Part shown: positions 7,375-17,400 of the stretch, piece after piece
Layout of the letters: every line of letters starts with the position of its first letter
Numbering within the stretch: the first letter of the stretch is position 1
Origin: Thalassotalea sp.
GTDB lineage: Bacteria > Pseudomonadota > Gammaproteobacteria > Enterobacterales > Alteromonadaceae
NCBI GenBank assembly: GCA_022448425.1
Contig: JAKVCY010000136.1
Coordinates: 1-44,142 of the forward strand
Reading direction: 5' to 3'
Length of the DNA: 44,142 bases
Notes under the pieces: model-generated
Told to the model about the DNA's origin: nothing
Seen by the model: only the letters and a program-made list of their open reading frames with translations
The model's database searches: none
Made by a program: the position numbers and the translations under genes

Positions 7375-10191
7375 ATGAGTGATTACAAACATACTTTGAA
7401 TTTGCCAGACACGTCATTCCCGATGAAAGGGAACATGGCAAATCGTGAGCCACAAATGCTGAAAGACTGGGCGTCGAAAGATTTGTACGGCAAAATTCGC
7501 GCTGCAAAGAAAGGTAAGAAGTCATTTATTTTGCACGATGGCCCTCCGTACGCGAACGGTGACATTCACTTAGGTCACTCATTAAACAAGATATTAAAAG
7601 ACATCATCGTTAAGTCGAAAACCTTGTCTGATTTCGATGCGCCATACGTGCCGGGTTGGGACTGTCACGGTCTCCCAATCGAGCTTGTTGTTGAAAAGAA
7701 ATTTGGTAAGCCGGGCAAGAAACTATCGCCAGCCGAATTTCGTCAAAAATGTCGTGACTACGCTGCTAAACAAGTAGACGGTCAACGTGAAAGCTTTAAG
7801 CGCTTGGGTGTGTTTGGTGACTGGGATAACCCTTACTTAACAATGGATTTTGGTACTGAAGCAAATATTATCCGTGCTTTAGGTAAAATAACAGAAAATG
7901 GTCACTTACAACAAGGCTTCAAACCAGTTTACTGGAGTGTTGTTGGTGGTTCTGCACTAGCAGAAGCAGAAGTTGAATACGCTGACAAAACATCTTTCTC
8001 TATTGATGTTAAATACCCTGTTACTGACCAAACTGCGTTTGAAAGTTTGGTATCAGGTTTAACAGGTAGCGGTAAAGTCTCAGTTGTTATTTGGACAACA
8101 ACTCCGTGGACGTTACCTTCAAGTCAAGCAGTAAGTGTTAACCCTGAATTGGATTACGTAATCGTTCAAGCTGGCGACGAGCGTTTACTAGTGGCTGATG
8201 CGTTGCACGAGAGTGTAATGTCGCGAGCAGGCTTTGAAGAATTTTCAGTTGTTGGTCGCGTTGCTGGCGCTGCACTTGAAAATTTACAAGTTGACCATCC
8301 ATTCTACGATCGTAAAGTGCCCGTTATTTTAGGTGATCACGTTACGACTGATGCGGGTACTGGCTGTGTTCACACTGCACCAGATCACGGTGTCGACGAT
8401 TTTAATGTTGGTAAGAAATACAACATCGATACGCTTAATTATCTTGACGATAATGGTATTTACCGTGACAGCGTTGAGCTATTCGCCGGTGAACATGTCT
8501 ACAAGGTTGATGAAAAAGTTATCGATACCGTTGAAGCAAATGGCAACTTATTAGTAAAAGACAAGCTAACTCACAGTTACCCACACTGTTGGAGAACAAA
8601 GACACCACTTATTTTCCGTGCGACACCACAATGGTTTGTCAGCATGACGAAAAACAGTCTTCGTGAAGAGGTTAAAGGGGCTGTAGAAGGTGTTAAATGG
8701 ATTCCTGATTGGGGTCAAGCACGTATCGATTCAATGTTAGAGTCAAGCCCTGACTGGTGTATTTCACGTCAGCGTACATGGGGTGTGCCGATTACATTAT
8801 TCGTGCACAAAGAAACGCAAGCTTTACACCCAGAAACGTCTCGTTTAATCGAGGACGTTGCTGTATTGGTTGAGCAGAAAGGTATTGATGCTTGGTTTGA
8901 ATTAGAAGCGGCTGATCTCTTAGGCGATGAAGCTGCTGACTACAGCAAGGTAACAGATACGTTAGATGTTTGGTTCGACTCAGGTGTGACACATTACTCG
9001 GTGATGGCGCAACGAGAAGAGCTAGGTTACCCAGCTGACTTATACCTTGAAGGTTCAGATCAACACCGTGGTTGGTTCCAGTCTTCATTAAAAACTGCAA
9101 TGGCAATTAACGGCAGTGCGCCATACAAAACTGTATTGACTCATGGCTTTACCGTGGATGCTGATGGTAAGAAGATGTCTAAGTCTCTCGGCAACGTAAT
9201 TACGCCAGCGGAAATCACTAACAAGCTGGGTGCTGATATCTTGCGTTTGTGGGTTGCTTCTGTGAACTACACACAAGAAATTACCGTTTCTGATGAGATT
9301 CTTAAGCGTCAAGCGGATGCGTACCGTCGTATTCGTAACACGTCTCGTTTCTTATTGGCGAACATTAACGGCTTCGTACCTGCTGAGCACTCTGTGCCAG
9401 TAGAAGATATGGTTGCTCTTGATCGTTGGGTAGTAGCTAAAGCAGCTGCATTACAAGCTGAAATTGTTGCAGCTTACGATGAATATGAATTCCATTTAGT
9501 TGTTCACAAGTTAATGAACTTCTGTACAACAGAGTTAGGTGGTTTCTACTTAGATATCATTAAAGATCGCCAATACACTACTAAATCAGACAGTCACGCA
9601 CGTCGTTCATGTCAAACAGCAATGTACTTAATTGCAGAAGCCATGACACGTTGGATGGCACCTATTTTGTCATTCACTGCTCAAGAAGTTTGGCAGGCAT
9701 TACCAGTACCAGCTGAGGGTGAACGTGAAGAATTTGTGTTCACTGATGTTTGGTTCGAAGATATCGCTGGCGTTGAGAATTCTGGTGAGCTAACTAATGA
9801 CTTTTGGAATGAAATTTTATTAGTGCGTGCCGAAGTCAACAAGGCTCTCGAAGCTGCGCGTAAAGAGAAGACGGTTGGTAAAGCGCTCGAAGCTGAAGTT
9901 ACGTTATTTGCTTCGGATGAACTTGCTAGCAAACTAGCTAAATTTGGTGAAGAGCTTCGTTTCGTATTGATTACATCAGGCGCGAAAGTCGTTACTGACG
10001 AAGCCCCAGCTGAAGCTGTTGCGACAGAAATTGAAGGGTTGAGTGTTTTAGTGGCGCAATCTGCTGGCACTAAATGTGATCGTTGTTGGCACTTTACCGA
10101 TGATGTAGGTGCAGTTGCAGAGCATGAAAGCCTTTGTGGCCGCTGTGTCACCAACGTTGATGGTGAAGGCGAAGCAAGGCAGTTTGCTTAA
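7375..10191 (+). CDS. ileS: Isoleucyl-tRNA synthetase
   Basis: 938 residues, the same length as E. coli IleS; charges tRNA-Ile and edits valine. The class I HIGH motif appears as HLGH (65-68) and the KMSKS loop at 600-604. A zinc finger closes the protein with Cys901, Cys904, Cys921 and Cys924, each one residue off the E. coli positions. The CP1 editing domain ([12 protein letters not shown]) is intact. No T-box leader precedes it. A strong hairpin terminator follows the stop at 10207-10237, before lspA. Confidence 0.98.
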   Translation: MSDYKHTLNLPDTSFPMKGNMANREPQMLKDWASKDLYGKIRAAKKGKKSFILHDGPPYANGDIHLGHSLNKILKDIIVKSKTLSDFDAPYVPGWDCHGLPIELVVEKKFGKPGKKLSPAEFRQKCRDYAAKQVDGQRESFKRLGVFGDWDNPYLTMDFGTEANIIRALGKITENGHLQQGFKPVYWSVVGGSALAEAEVEYADKTSFSIDVKYPVTDQTAFESLVSGLTGSGKVSVVIWTTTPWTLPSSQAVSVNPELDYVIVQAGDERLLVADALHESVMSRAGFEEFSVVGRVAGAALENLQVDHPFYDRKVPVILGDHVTTDAGTGCVHTAPDHGVDDFNVGKKYNIDTLNYLDDNGIYRDSVELFAGEHVYKVDEKVIDTVEANGNLLVKDKLTHSYPHCWRTKTPLIFRATPQWFVSMTKNSLREEVKGAVEGVKWIPDWGQARIDSMLESSPDWCISRQRTWGVPITLFVHKETQALHPETSRLIEDVAVLVEQKGIDAWFELEAADLLGDEAADYSKVTDTLDVWFDSGVTHYSVMAQREELGYPADLYLEGSDQHRGWFQSSLKTAMAINGSAPYKTVLTHGFTVDADGKKMSKSLGNVITPAEITNKLGADILRLWVASVNYTQEITVSDEILKRQADAYRRIRNTSRFLLANINGFVPAEHSVPVEDMVALDRWVVAKAAALQAEIVAAYDEYEFHLVVHKLMNFCTTELGGFYLDIIKDRQYTTKSDSHARRSCQTAMYLIAEAMTRWMAPILSFTAQEVWQALPVPAEGEREEFVFTDVWFEDIAGVENSGELTNDFWNEILLVRAEVNKALEAARKEKTVGKALEAEVTLFASDELASKLAKFGEELRFVLITSGAKVVTDEAPAEAVATEIEGLSVLVAQSAGTKCDRCWHFTDDVGAVAEHESLCGRCVTNVDGEGEARQFA

Positions 10192-10206
10192 TCTAAGCTT
10201 GTGAAT

Positions 10207-10237
10207 AAACCGCTGAATATCAGCGGTTTTGTTTTCT
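10207..10237 (+). terminator. Hairpin terminator between ileS and lspA
   Basis: A perfect 10-bp stem, AAACCGCTGA (10207-10216) and TCAGCGGTTT (10220-10229), with a 3-nt loop, followed by T-rich TGTTTTCT. It sits in the 78-base ileS-lspA gap of what is otherwise a co-directional run, so it may act as a partial terminator. Confidence 0.8.
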
Positions 10238-10269
10238 AAGCACCTATATTTCCCATAAATGGTATTTCA

Positions 10270-10770
10270 ATGGCAGTAAATTTTTCAACAACAGCGCTAA
10301 AATGGCTTTGGCTTACCTTGCTATTCTTAGTTGTCGATCAAGTAACAAAACACTGGGTCGCAGGTACATTCGATTTATATGAAAGTGTGGCTGTTATGCC
10401 ATACTTCAACTTAACGTACGTTCATAACGAAGGTGCGGCCTTCAGCTTCCTCGCAGACCAAGGAGGCTGGCAACGTTGGTTCTTTGCCGCTATTGCAACA
10501 GCAGCGTGTGTACTATTTACTTATTGGATGGCGAAGACTCCTGCGTCAAATAAAGTACTTGGCGTAGGCTTTGCGCTAATGTTAAGTGGCGCGATGGGTA
10601 ATTTAATTGATCGTGTTTTGCTGGGCTACGTAATAGATTTTCTCGACTTTTATATCGGCAACTCTCATTGGCCTGCTTTTAATATTGCAGATTCGGTGAT
10701 TTTTGTAGGCGCTACACTAATGATATATGACTCGTTTACCAGTGACAGTGAAGATTCTAAAAAAGATTAG
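10270..10770 (+). CDS. lspA: Lipoprotein signal peptidase (signal peptidase II)
   Basis: A 166-residue inner-membrane aspartyl protease that cleaves prolipoproteins ahead of the lipidated cysteine. Four hydrophobic segments and the conserved boxes are present: VVDQVTKHWV, YVHNEGAAFSFL, GNLIDRVLLGYVIDFLDFY and FNIADS. Catalytic aspartates are probably Asp123 and Asp141. Substrates within this window would include BamD, FlgH and the M49-like lipoprotein. It ends two bases before fkpB, so the two are probably coupled. Confidence 0.96.
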   Translation: MAVNFSTTALKWLWLTLLFLVVDQVTKHWVAGTFDLYESVAVMPYFNLTYVHNEGAAFSFLADQGGWQRWFFAAIATAACVLFTYWMAKTPASNKVLGVGFALMLSGAMGNLIDRVLLGYVIDFLDFYIGNSHWPAFNIADSVIFVGATLMIYDSFTSDSEDSKKD

Positions 10771-10772
10771 TT

Positions 10773-11201
10773 ATGACAGAAATTAAATCAGACTCGAGCT
10801 TAGTAGCTCATATCACCATGAAGTTATCTGACGGCTCAGCAGCCGACAGTACGAAAGTAAATAATAAACCTGCCATTATTAACATGGGCGATCAAAGTAT
10901 TTCGCCAGCGTTCGAAGCGCAGTTAATTGGTATGAAAGCAGGTGAATCAAAGGAATTTACTTTGGTGGCAAAGGATGCGTTTGGGGATAAAAACCCTGAC
11001 AATATTCACTTTGTTGATATCAATAAATTTGATGCAGATACACCAGCTAAAGTCGGAAGCATTCTTACTTTTACCACTCCAGGTGGTGAAGTACCGGGTA
11101 TGGTTACTGAAGTGTCAGGTACTTCAGTGACGGTTGACTTTAATCACCCGCTTGCTGGACAAGATGTGACATTTGTGATCGACATTGTCGAAATTGAATA
11201 G
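10773..11201 (+). CDS. fkpB: FKBP-type peptidyl-prolyl isomerase
   Basis: 142 residues of the FkpB/SlpA family: a small cytoplasmic FKBP prolyl isomerase fold with an inserted IF chaperone domain. Visible features are the N-terminal strand (SLVAHITMKLSDG), AFEAQLIGMKAGESKEFTL, DAFGDKNPDNIHFV and a C-terminal VDFNHPLAGQDVTFVIDI. The lspA-fkpB-ispH order is conserved in gammaproteobacteria. It starts two bases after the lspA stop and ends 18 bases before ispH. Confidence 0.93.
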   Translation: MTEIKSDSSLVAHITMKLSDGSAADSTKVNNKPAIINMGDQSISPAFEAQLIGMKAGESKEFTLVAKDAFGDKNPDNIHFVDINKFDADTPAKVGSILTFTTPGGEVPGMVTEVSGTSVTVDFNHPLAGQDVTFVIDIVEIE

Positions 11202-11219
11202 GTTAAACAGGGTAGTTCA

Positions 11220-12149
11220 ATGGAAATTATTTTAGCTAACCCACGTGGTTTTTGTGCTGGTGTTGATCGTGCAATAAGTATCGTAGATCGCGCATTAGAT
11301 TTGTTTGACGCGCCTATCTATGTTCGTCATGAAGTCGTTCACAATAAGTTTGTTGTTAATGGTTTAAAAGATCGCGGTGCGGTGTTTGTCGACGAATTAC
11401 ACGAAGTACCAGATGACTCAACCGTAATTTTTAGCGCTCATGGCGTATCAAAAGCGGTACGTAACCAGGCCAAAACGCGCGGACTAAAAGTATTTGATGC
11501 AACATGCCCATTGGTTACTAAAGTTCATATGGAAGTGTCTCGTGCTAGTCGCAAAGGTGTGGAATGTGTTTTAATCGGCCATGCTGGCCATCCTGAAGTA
11601 GAAGGTACGATGGGGCAGTATGACAGTGAAGACGGTGGTATTTACCTAGTAGAGTCGCCAGAGGACGTTGATACGCTAGAAGTTAAGAATGCTGAACATT
11701 TATACTACTGTAGCCAAACGACACTATCTGTAGATGACACAAGTGACGTCATTGATGCACTGCGAAAAAAATTTCCTAATATTGAAGGGCCTCGCAAAGA
11801 CGACATTTGCTATGCCACACAAAACCGCCAAGACGCTGTGCGCTCGATAGCCGCTCAGGTGGAATTGTTACTAGTGGTTGGCGCGAAGAATAGCTCTAAC
11901 TCTAACCGCTTGCGAGAGCTTGCCGCTAAAATGGGAACCACTTCTTATCTTATTGATACCGCCGATGACATTGATGAAGCTTGGTTAGAAAATATCACTA
12001 AAGTTGGTGTAACCGCCGGTGCATCTGCGCCAGAGGTACTCGTTAAGCGCGTAATCGATAAATTGAAATCATTTGGTGGTCATGAAGTTATTGAACACCC
12101 TGGGCGTGAGGAAAATATAGTATTTGCCGTACCAGTCGAATTACGCTAG
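11220..12149 (+). CDS. ispH: 4-hydroxy-3-methylbut-2-enyl diphosphate reductase
   Basis: A 309-residue iron-sulfur enzyme that makes isopentenyl and dimethylallyl diphosphate in the last step of the MEP pathway. The cluster ligands Cys12, Cys96 and Cys197 are at exactly the E. coli positions. Other conserved boxes are [34 protein letters not shown] and [11 protein letters not shown]. Last gene of the murJ-to-ispH run; no clear T-tailed terminator follows. Confidence 0.97.
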   Translation: MEIILANPRGFCAGVDRAISIVDRALDLFDAPIYVRHEVVHNKFVVNGLKDRGAVFVDELHEVPDDSTVIFSAHGVSKAVRNQAKTRGLKVFDATCPLVTKVHMEVSRASRKGVECVLIGHAGHPEVEGTMGQYDSEDGGIYLVESPEDVDTLEVKNAEHLYYCSQTTLSVDDTSDVIDALRKKFPNIEGPRKDDICYATQNRQDAVRSIAAQVELLLVVGAKNSSNSNRLRELAAKMGTTSYLIDTADDIDEAWLENITKVGVTAGASAPEVLVKRVIDKLKSFGGHEVIEHPGREENIVFAVPVELR

Positions 12150-12447
12150 TCTTAAAAGTGGATAAAAGTTAATCAGCAACATTTCAATTCGATTACAGTT
12201 TCGGATTTGCTAGAACTTTAGAAAGCAACCGTGGGTAGTAACTGTACGCTTGGTGTTTAGACCACAGCTACCCATTATATGGATATAGGTATGGGTTAAT
12301 GCAGTTCACTATGGTGATATTTAACACATATGTTGAAACTTATTTAAATAAAAAGACAGTGCGCTTATTCGCATACAGTCCCTTCCCTTCTGCGTGCCAA
12401 AAAACCTATACTGAATCTCTAAATATTCCTTACCAAGAGGGGAGTGA
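12150..12447. other. ispH-pilV intergenic region with a nested inverted repeat
   Basis: 298 bases without a recognised gene. Arms GGGTAG (12233-12238) plus CTGT (12242-12245) pair with ACAG (12264-12267) plus CTACCC (12268-12273), with GGT/ACC inside. There is no T-run after it, so it is not a standard terminator. A 50-codon frame (12299-12451) ends TGA inside the pilV start as ATGA. A very strong AGAGGGGAG ribosome site (12436-12444) precedes pilV. TATACT near 12407 could be a -10 element, but no good -35 accompanies it. Confidence 0.5.
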
Positions 12448-12981
12448 ATGAGAACCAATCAAAATGGCATGACGCTTATTGAAGTACTCGTAGCACTTTT
12501 TGTACTAGTTACTGGTGTACTTGGCGCAGTTGCCATGCAAACTACTGCAAAGAAAGGTAGCTTTGATGCCTTGCAGCGATCTGTCGCCTCTTCACTAGCT
12601 CAAGATATTGTCGAGCGTATGCGCAATAACGATGCGGACGCTACTATTCTCGAAGGCTATGAAGGGACATACGGCGGTAGTGCTGCGACGGAGCCTACTC
12701 CTGCCTGCAACTCTGAAGCAAACGCTTGCACCCCTGCGCAATTACGAGCTTATGACATATTCGAGTGGACCGAGCTGTTGCGAGGTGCCGATGCAAAAAT
12801 CGGAGGAAACAATGCGGGCGGTTTGATCAACGCGCTTGGTTGTATCACACACGCTAATCAAATAGTGACTGTTACTATTGTGTGGGATGGTAAAGTTGAT
12901 TCTAGTGATGGTGGTGGCGGTACATGCGGTACGAGCTCTGCCAGTCGCAGGAAAGTTGAACTGACAGCTTACATGTTTTAA
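12448..12981 (+). CDS. pilV: Type IV pilus minor pilin PilV
   Basis: A 177-residue prepilin-like protein. The short leader ends in Gly7, followed by MTLIEVLVALFVLVTGVLG, a class III signal with Glu at mature position 5 for PilD cleavage and pilus assembly. SLAQDIVERMRNN is typical of the PilV modification-protein family. PilV belongs to the minor-pilin complex that primes pilus assembly and links to PilY1. Cysteines cluster in the C-terminal half. First gene of the pilVWXY1E block; pilW follows after 10 bases. Confidence 0.9.
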   Translation: MRTNQNGMTLIEVLVALFVLVTGVLGAVAMQTTAKKGSFDALQRSVASSLAQDIVERMRNNDADATILEGYEGTYGGSAATEPTPACNSEANACTPAQLRAYDIFEWTELLRGADAKIGGNNAGGLINALGCITHANQIVTVTIVWDGKVDSSDGGGGTCGTSSASRRKVELTAYMF

Positions 12982-12991
12982 GGGCAAGATT

Positions 12992-13972
12992 TTGAATAAC
13001 CAAAAAGGCTTTACACTTCTCGAACTTTTTATTGCCATGACAATGGGACTTGTACTTTTTGCAGGTGTTATGTCTGTATTTGTTGGAATGAGAACAACTT
13101 CTGATGAAACAAGTCGCTACGGTGTGATGCAAGAGAAAGGGCGTTTCGTTATCAGTATCCTTTCTGAGGATTTAATGAGACAAGGCTTCTTCGGAGATCT
13201 GATGGTTCCGCCAAGTACAAGCGTACTGACCTCTTTACCAGCGGCTCCTGTGGGAGATTGTACAGGCGACGGTCTGAATAACGCTTCATTTCCACTAGCT
13301 GTGGGGAGTTATAGGACGTTGTGGGGGGAGACGGTAACGTCAGCCTCGATAATGGGAGGATGTGTCACTAACGCAAAAACTAATAGCGATGTTATTCAAT
13401 TAAAAAGAACGTTGTCGTCTGAACATACAGGAGCAAGAACGGCTAGTCGTTATTATCTGGTCAGTAACTACACAGAGGGCGTTATTATCGATGATGATGA
13501 TGCGATGCCAGTAATCAACGATTCAAGAATGTTTGAATACCAGCATCATATTTACTATGTCCAAGAGGAAACACGAGGCAATGATGTGGTTCCAATGCTG
13601 TATACGCGGACACTATCTGCGAACATGCAATCTCAACCGCTTGTTGATGGCATTGAAAGAATTCGCTTTATGTATGGTGTAGACACTGATTTAGATGGTT
13701 ATGTAAATGCTTTTTTTTCTGCGGATGATATGAATAGCAGTGGTGGCGGCGCGGGCGCTCTCTGGGATAATGCTAGTTCACAAATTCTCGCTGTTAAAAT
13801 GTACGTTTTAGTCAGAGACCTGTTTGCGGATGCCGATTACACAAACTCTACGGTGTATCAAATGGGAGCTGGAAATGATGGGCTTTTCACTGCGCCAGAT
13901 GATAATTATCGACGCATGTTGTTTAGCTCAACGGTAAGTTTATATAACGGGGATGTCAAAGTATGGGACTAA
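12992..13972 (+). CDS. pilW: Type IV pilus minor pilin PilW
   Basis: A 326-residue prepilin with leader MNNQKG and mature N-terminus FTLLELFIAMTMGLVLFAGV (Glu5 present). Downstream RFVISILSEDLMRQGFFG is typical of PilW. It is part of the minor-pilin priming complex with PilV, PilX and PilE. The start is TTG at 12992, with AGGG just upstream and a six-residue leader of normal length; no ATG is available in frame. It overlaps pilX by 10 bases, which suggests coupling. Confidence 0.9.
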   Translation: MNNQKGFTLLELFIAMTMGLVLFAGVMSVFVGMRTTSDETSRYGVMQEKGRFVISILSEDLMRQGFFGDLMVPPSTSVLTSLPAAPVGDCTGDGLNNASFPLAVGSYRTLWGETVTSASIMGGCVTNAKTNSDVIQLKRTLSSEHTGARTASRYYLVSNYTEGVIIDDDDAMPVINDSRMFEYQHHIYYVQEETRGNDVVPMLYTRTLSANMQSQPLVDGIERIRFMYGVDTDLDGYVNAFFSADDMNSSGGGAGALWDNASSQILAVKMYVLVRDLFADADYTNSTVYQMGAGNDGLFTAPDDNYRRMLFSSTVSLYNGDVKVWD

Positions 13973-14436
13973 ATAATCGTATGAGATCGCAACAAGGCGT
14001 TGTACTGATAGTCGCACTGGTGTTTCTAGTTTCATTGACGGCAGTTGCTTCTGCATTAATGTTGAACTCTACAACCGACATAAAGATTGCAGGCGCCAGC
14101 GAAGTCAAACTCATTGCTACACAAGAAGCGGTTAGTGCTATTGATGAATCGGTAGCCGACCAAGTCACGTCAGGCGACAACCTCTTTACTCGCCAGAAAT
14201 TTCCGCAAGAAGTCACGACAGTAAGCAGCGTAACCGTTGATTCTGTCAACATAACTAATCGTAATTTTAATAACTCGTTACCTGACTGCCCCCACTCTAA
14301 GTTAGCGTCTTCGACTAATGTCATTAAATGTAACGTCCTGACATTAGCAGTTCAAAATAAATACGGTAAAAAAAATGCCAGTAGTGTGGATGTTAATGCT
14401 GGTATTGCTCAACAAATATTGAACGTGGGGAATTAG
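13963..14436 (+). CDS. pilX: Type IV pilus minor pilin PilX
   Basis: 157 residues with the PilX N-terminal signature: QQG followed by VVLIVALVFLVSLTAVASAL, lacking the Glu5 found in the other pilins, as is common for PilX. The gene starts inside the end of pilW (10-base overlap), with GGGG at 13949-13952 as ribosome site. A second in-frame ATG at 13981 would give a shorter leader. Two cysteines lie near the C-terminus. Position between pilW and pilY1 supports the assignment. Confidence 0.87.
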   Translation: MGLNNRMRSQQGVVLIVALVFLVSLTAVASALMLNSTTDIKIAGASEVKLIATQEAVSAIDESVADQVTSGDNLFTRQKFPQEVTTVSSVTVDSVNITNRNFNNSLPDCPHSKLASSTNVIKCNVLTLAVQNKYGKKNASSVDVNAGIAQQILNVGN

Positions 14437-14438
14437 CC

Positions 14439-17400
14439 ATGAAAAAGTTAGCTTTTATGCTATCAGCGATGCTTCCTTTATCGCTTGTCGCTGAAGATAT
14501 CGAATTGTATGTCGGAAATACGACATTGACTGCACAGGACAGACCCAAGGTTCTCATTATTTTTGATAATTCTGGGAGTATGGGAAATTCGGTAAAAGTA
14601 AAACCCGCGTTTGATGAAAGTGATTATGATGGCGGTAGTGATTCGCTGAATGACGAATATATTTACTATGTAAAAGGAGAGATCACGACGAAGCCTAATT
14701 CAGAAAGCAGCACTGAATTGAGACGTTTCAAACACAGCAGTAACGCTTGTAATACGGCAAAGCAACGCCTTGATGAAGTTGGTTATTACATAGGCTATTT
14801 AAGAGAGTACAGGTACACAGGTGAAAGCGGCTCTTGGAAGGAATTGCCAGAATTAGATGCAAGCAGCGTAAGCATTGTTGACTGTTGGGATGATATTCGC
14901 TTAAGTGATAGTGAAAATAATGGTGTGAAATTCAGCGGCGGTAATGTCGCGGATGGCTACCCAATTGACGGTGCTGGAGATACCAGCAACCCCGAACTCT
15001 ATACGGCTGATATAAACCAGAGTGATACAAACTTAGGGGCAGGCGAGATAGTGACACTATACACCGCTGATTATTTGCGCTGGGCCAACGACGATACGTT
15101 GACGAAAGTAAATCGAGCCAAAATGGACATCGCTAAAGAGGCGGTAACTGCACTTGTTGACGCGGCGCCAACGGTGGATTTTGCGATTGAAGTTTTTAAC
15201 AAGAACTCCAATGGGAACAATAATGGTGGTCGGATCGCTTTCGCATTTAAAGAAGATTTTAATGTAACGGAAGCAAATAATTTAAAGACGTTAACTAATG
15301 GTTTAACTGCAAGTACTTGGACTCCGCTTTGTGAGTCTCTTTATGAAGCTTATCGCTATTTTAGTGGCTCATCTGTTTTGTTCGGTAAACAGTCTGGTTC
15401 AGCCTCGCCTGGGCAAGATTTTGATGCTCAAGATGGTAGTCAGAACTATGTAACCCCATTTGATACCTGTAGCAACAAAATCAACGTTATTATGATCACC
15501 GATGGAGAGCCTACCAATGATAGTTCCGCAGACAGCTATGTAAAAGCATTGCCAGGGGTTGGTGGTAAATCTATTTATCATAGTAGTTATTTACCCTCTC
15601 TTGCTGAATGGATGAATGGCAATGACATTGATGGAAATAGTGGTAATGGTATTCAAACAACGGATTTTTATACCGTTGGTTTCAGCCTATATAGAACTAA
15701 CGCGGTAAATTTGTTAAAAGAAGCTGCAAATAAAGGTGGCGGCCGCTATTTAGACGCTGAAGACCCAAGTGATTTGTTATCAGAGCTTCAATCTGCGATT
15801 GTAACTATTCTTCAAAAAGATACTACGTTTACTGCACCGTCTGTAGCTTCTAACAATTTTGATAGAACAGAGACTTTAGACTCTGTTTACTACGCTATGT
15901 TTACACCTGATAAAGGACCTAGATGGCAAGGTAACCTCAAGAAATTAAAAATTCGTAACGGTATTTTAGTTGGCAAGGATAATGTTAGTGCGATAGATAG
16001 TATTACTGGCAACATCAAAGATACTTCGACCACCTTTTGGACGTCCGCAAATGCCAAAGATGGAGGAAAAGTAGGAAAGGGTGGTGTTGTGGAAATGTTT
16101 GCCGGTATGAATCCTGCTGACCGAACTATATACTCGGATACGGCGGGTGGCACTAATCCCCTCGAGGAATTAACGGTATCAACTGCAAGTGATTATTACG
16201 GGGGGGATGACAAACTTGCAAGTGCGCTAGGTGTCGATGAGGATGATATTGAAGACTACCTAAAGTGGGCAATGGGCTATGATGTTGATAACGAGGACAA
16301 AGACAATAGCACTTCGGATATGCGCTCTGATGTATTTGGTGACCCGTTGCACTCTAAACCGCTTGTTATCAATTATGGTACGAGTGAAACAGACCAAGAT
16401 GTACGAATTATAGTTGGCACGAATTCTGGCGCTTTGCATATGTTTAGTGACGATGTTGACCAGAGTACCGCGAATCTCGATAGCGTCACTGAATCTTGGG
16501 CTTTTTTGCCGACGGAGTTTTTCAAAAATATTCGAACGTTGCGAGAGAACTTTAGCTCATCAGATAAAGTTTACGGAATTGATGGAACGCCAGTATCTTT
16601 CGTTATTGACGTAAATGACAATGGCAAGATCGATGGTGCAAACGACAAGGTTTATGTATTCTTTGGGCTTCGTCGTGGTGGTTCTTCATACTATGGTATG
16701 GATTTGACAGATCCCGATGATCCTAAATTAATGTGGCATATTGATAGCGATGACTCTGATTTTGCCGAGATCAAACAGTCTTGGTCAACGCCGCGTATCG
16801 GCTACAGCAGGATAAACAGTAAAGACTCAGTACCGCAACCAGTTTTAATCTTCGCTGGTGGTTATGACACTGCTAAAGACAACCAAACGGCTTCAAGTGG
16901 CGCTGACACTAAAGGTAAAGGCTTTTTCATGGTCGAGGCCACTACTGGCAAGTTACTATGGAGTCTAACGCCTTCGACAAGCCCTGCTTTTCAAGGCACC
17001 GATAGTATTCCTTCAGCGGTAGCTACACTAGACAGTGATTCAGATGGCTATATTGATAGACTGTACGTTGGAGATACAGGTGGAAATGTTTGGCGCGTAG
17101 ACATGCCAGGCACTAATACTGATGATTGGAAGGCAAGCTTGCTCGCCAATTTGGGTAGTGATTCTGATGATACCAGAACGGGTCACGCTAAAGATCGACG
17201 CTTTTTTGCTGAGCCGACTATTGCACGTGCAATTATTACCGAAACGATAGAACGTACGACTACTATAGGCGGTCAGTCAGAGGTTGTTTACCATAAATCG
17301 GAAGTACCCTATGATGCCATATTGATTGGCAGTGGAGACCGTACAAATCCACTAGATACCTCAACTGATGATATGTTGTTCATGATAAAAGACGACAATA

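Noticed and set aside
9681-10154. 157-codon open frame antisense to the end of ileS
   Set aside because: It lies fully inside ileS, whose zinc-finger motif is intact there; Ser/Ala/Thr-rich composition is that of a shadow frame and there is no ribosome site or promoter.
10259-10279. Six-codon frame overlapping the lspA start
   Set aside because: Too short, no ribosome site, expected by chance.
13956-14324. 122-codon open frame antisense to pilX
   Set aside because: Antisense to a well-supported pilin gene; no family features.
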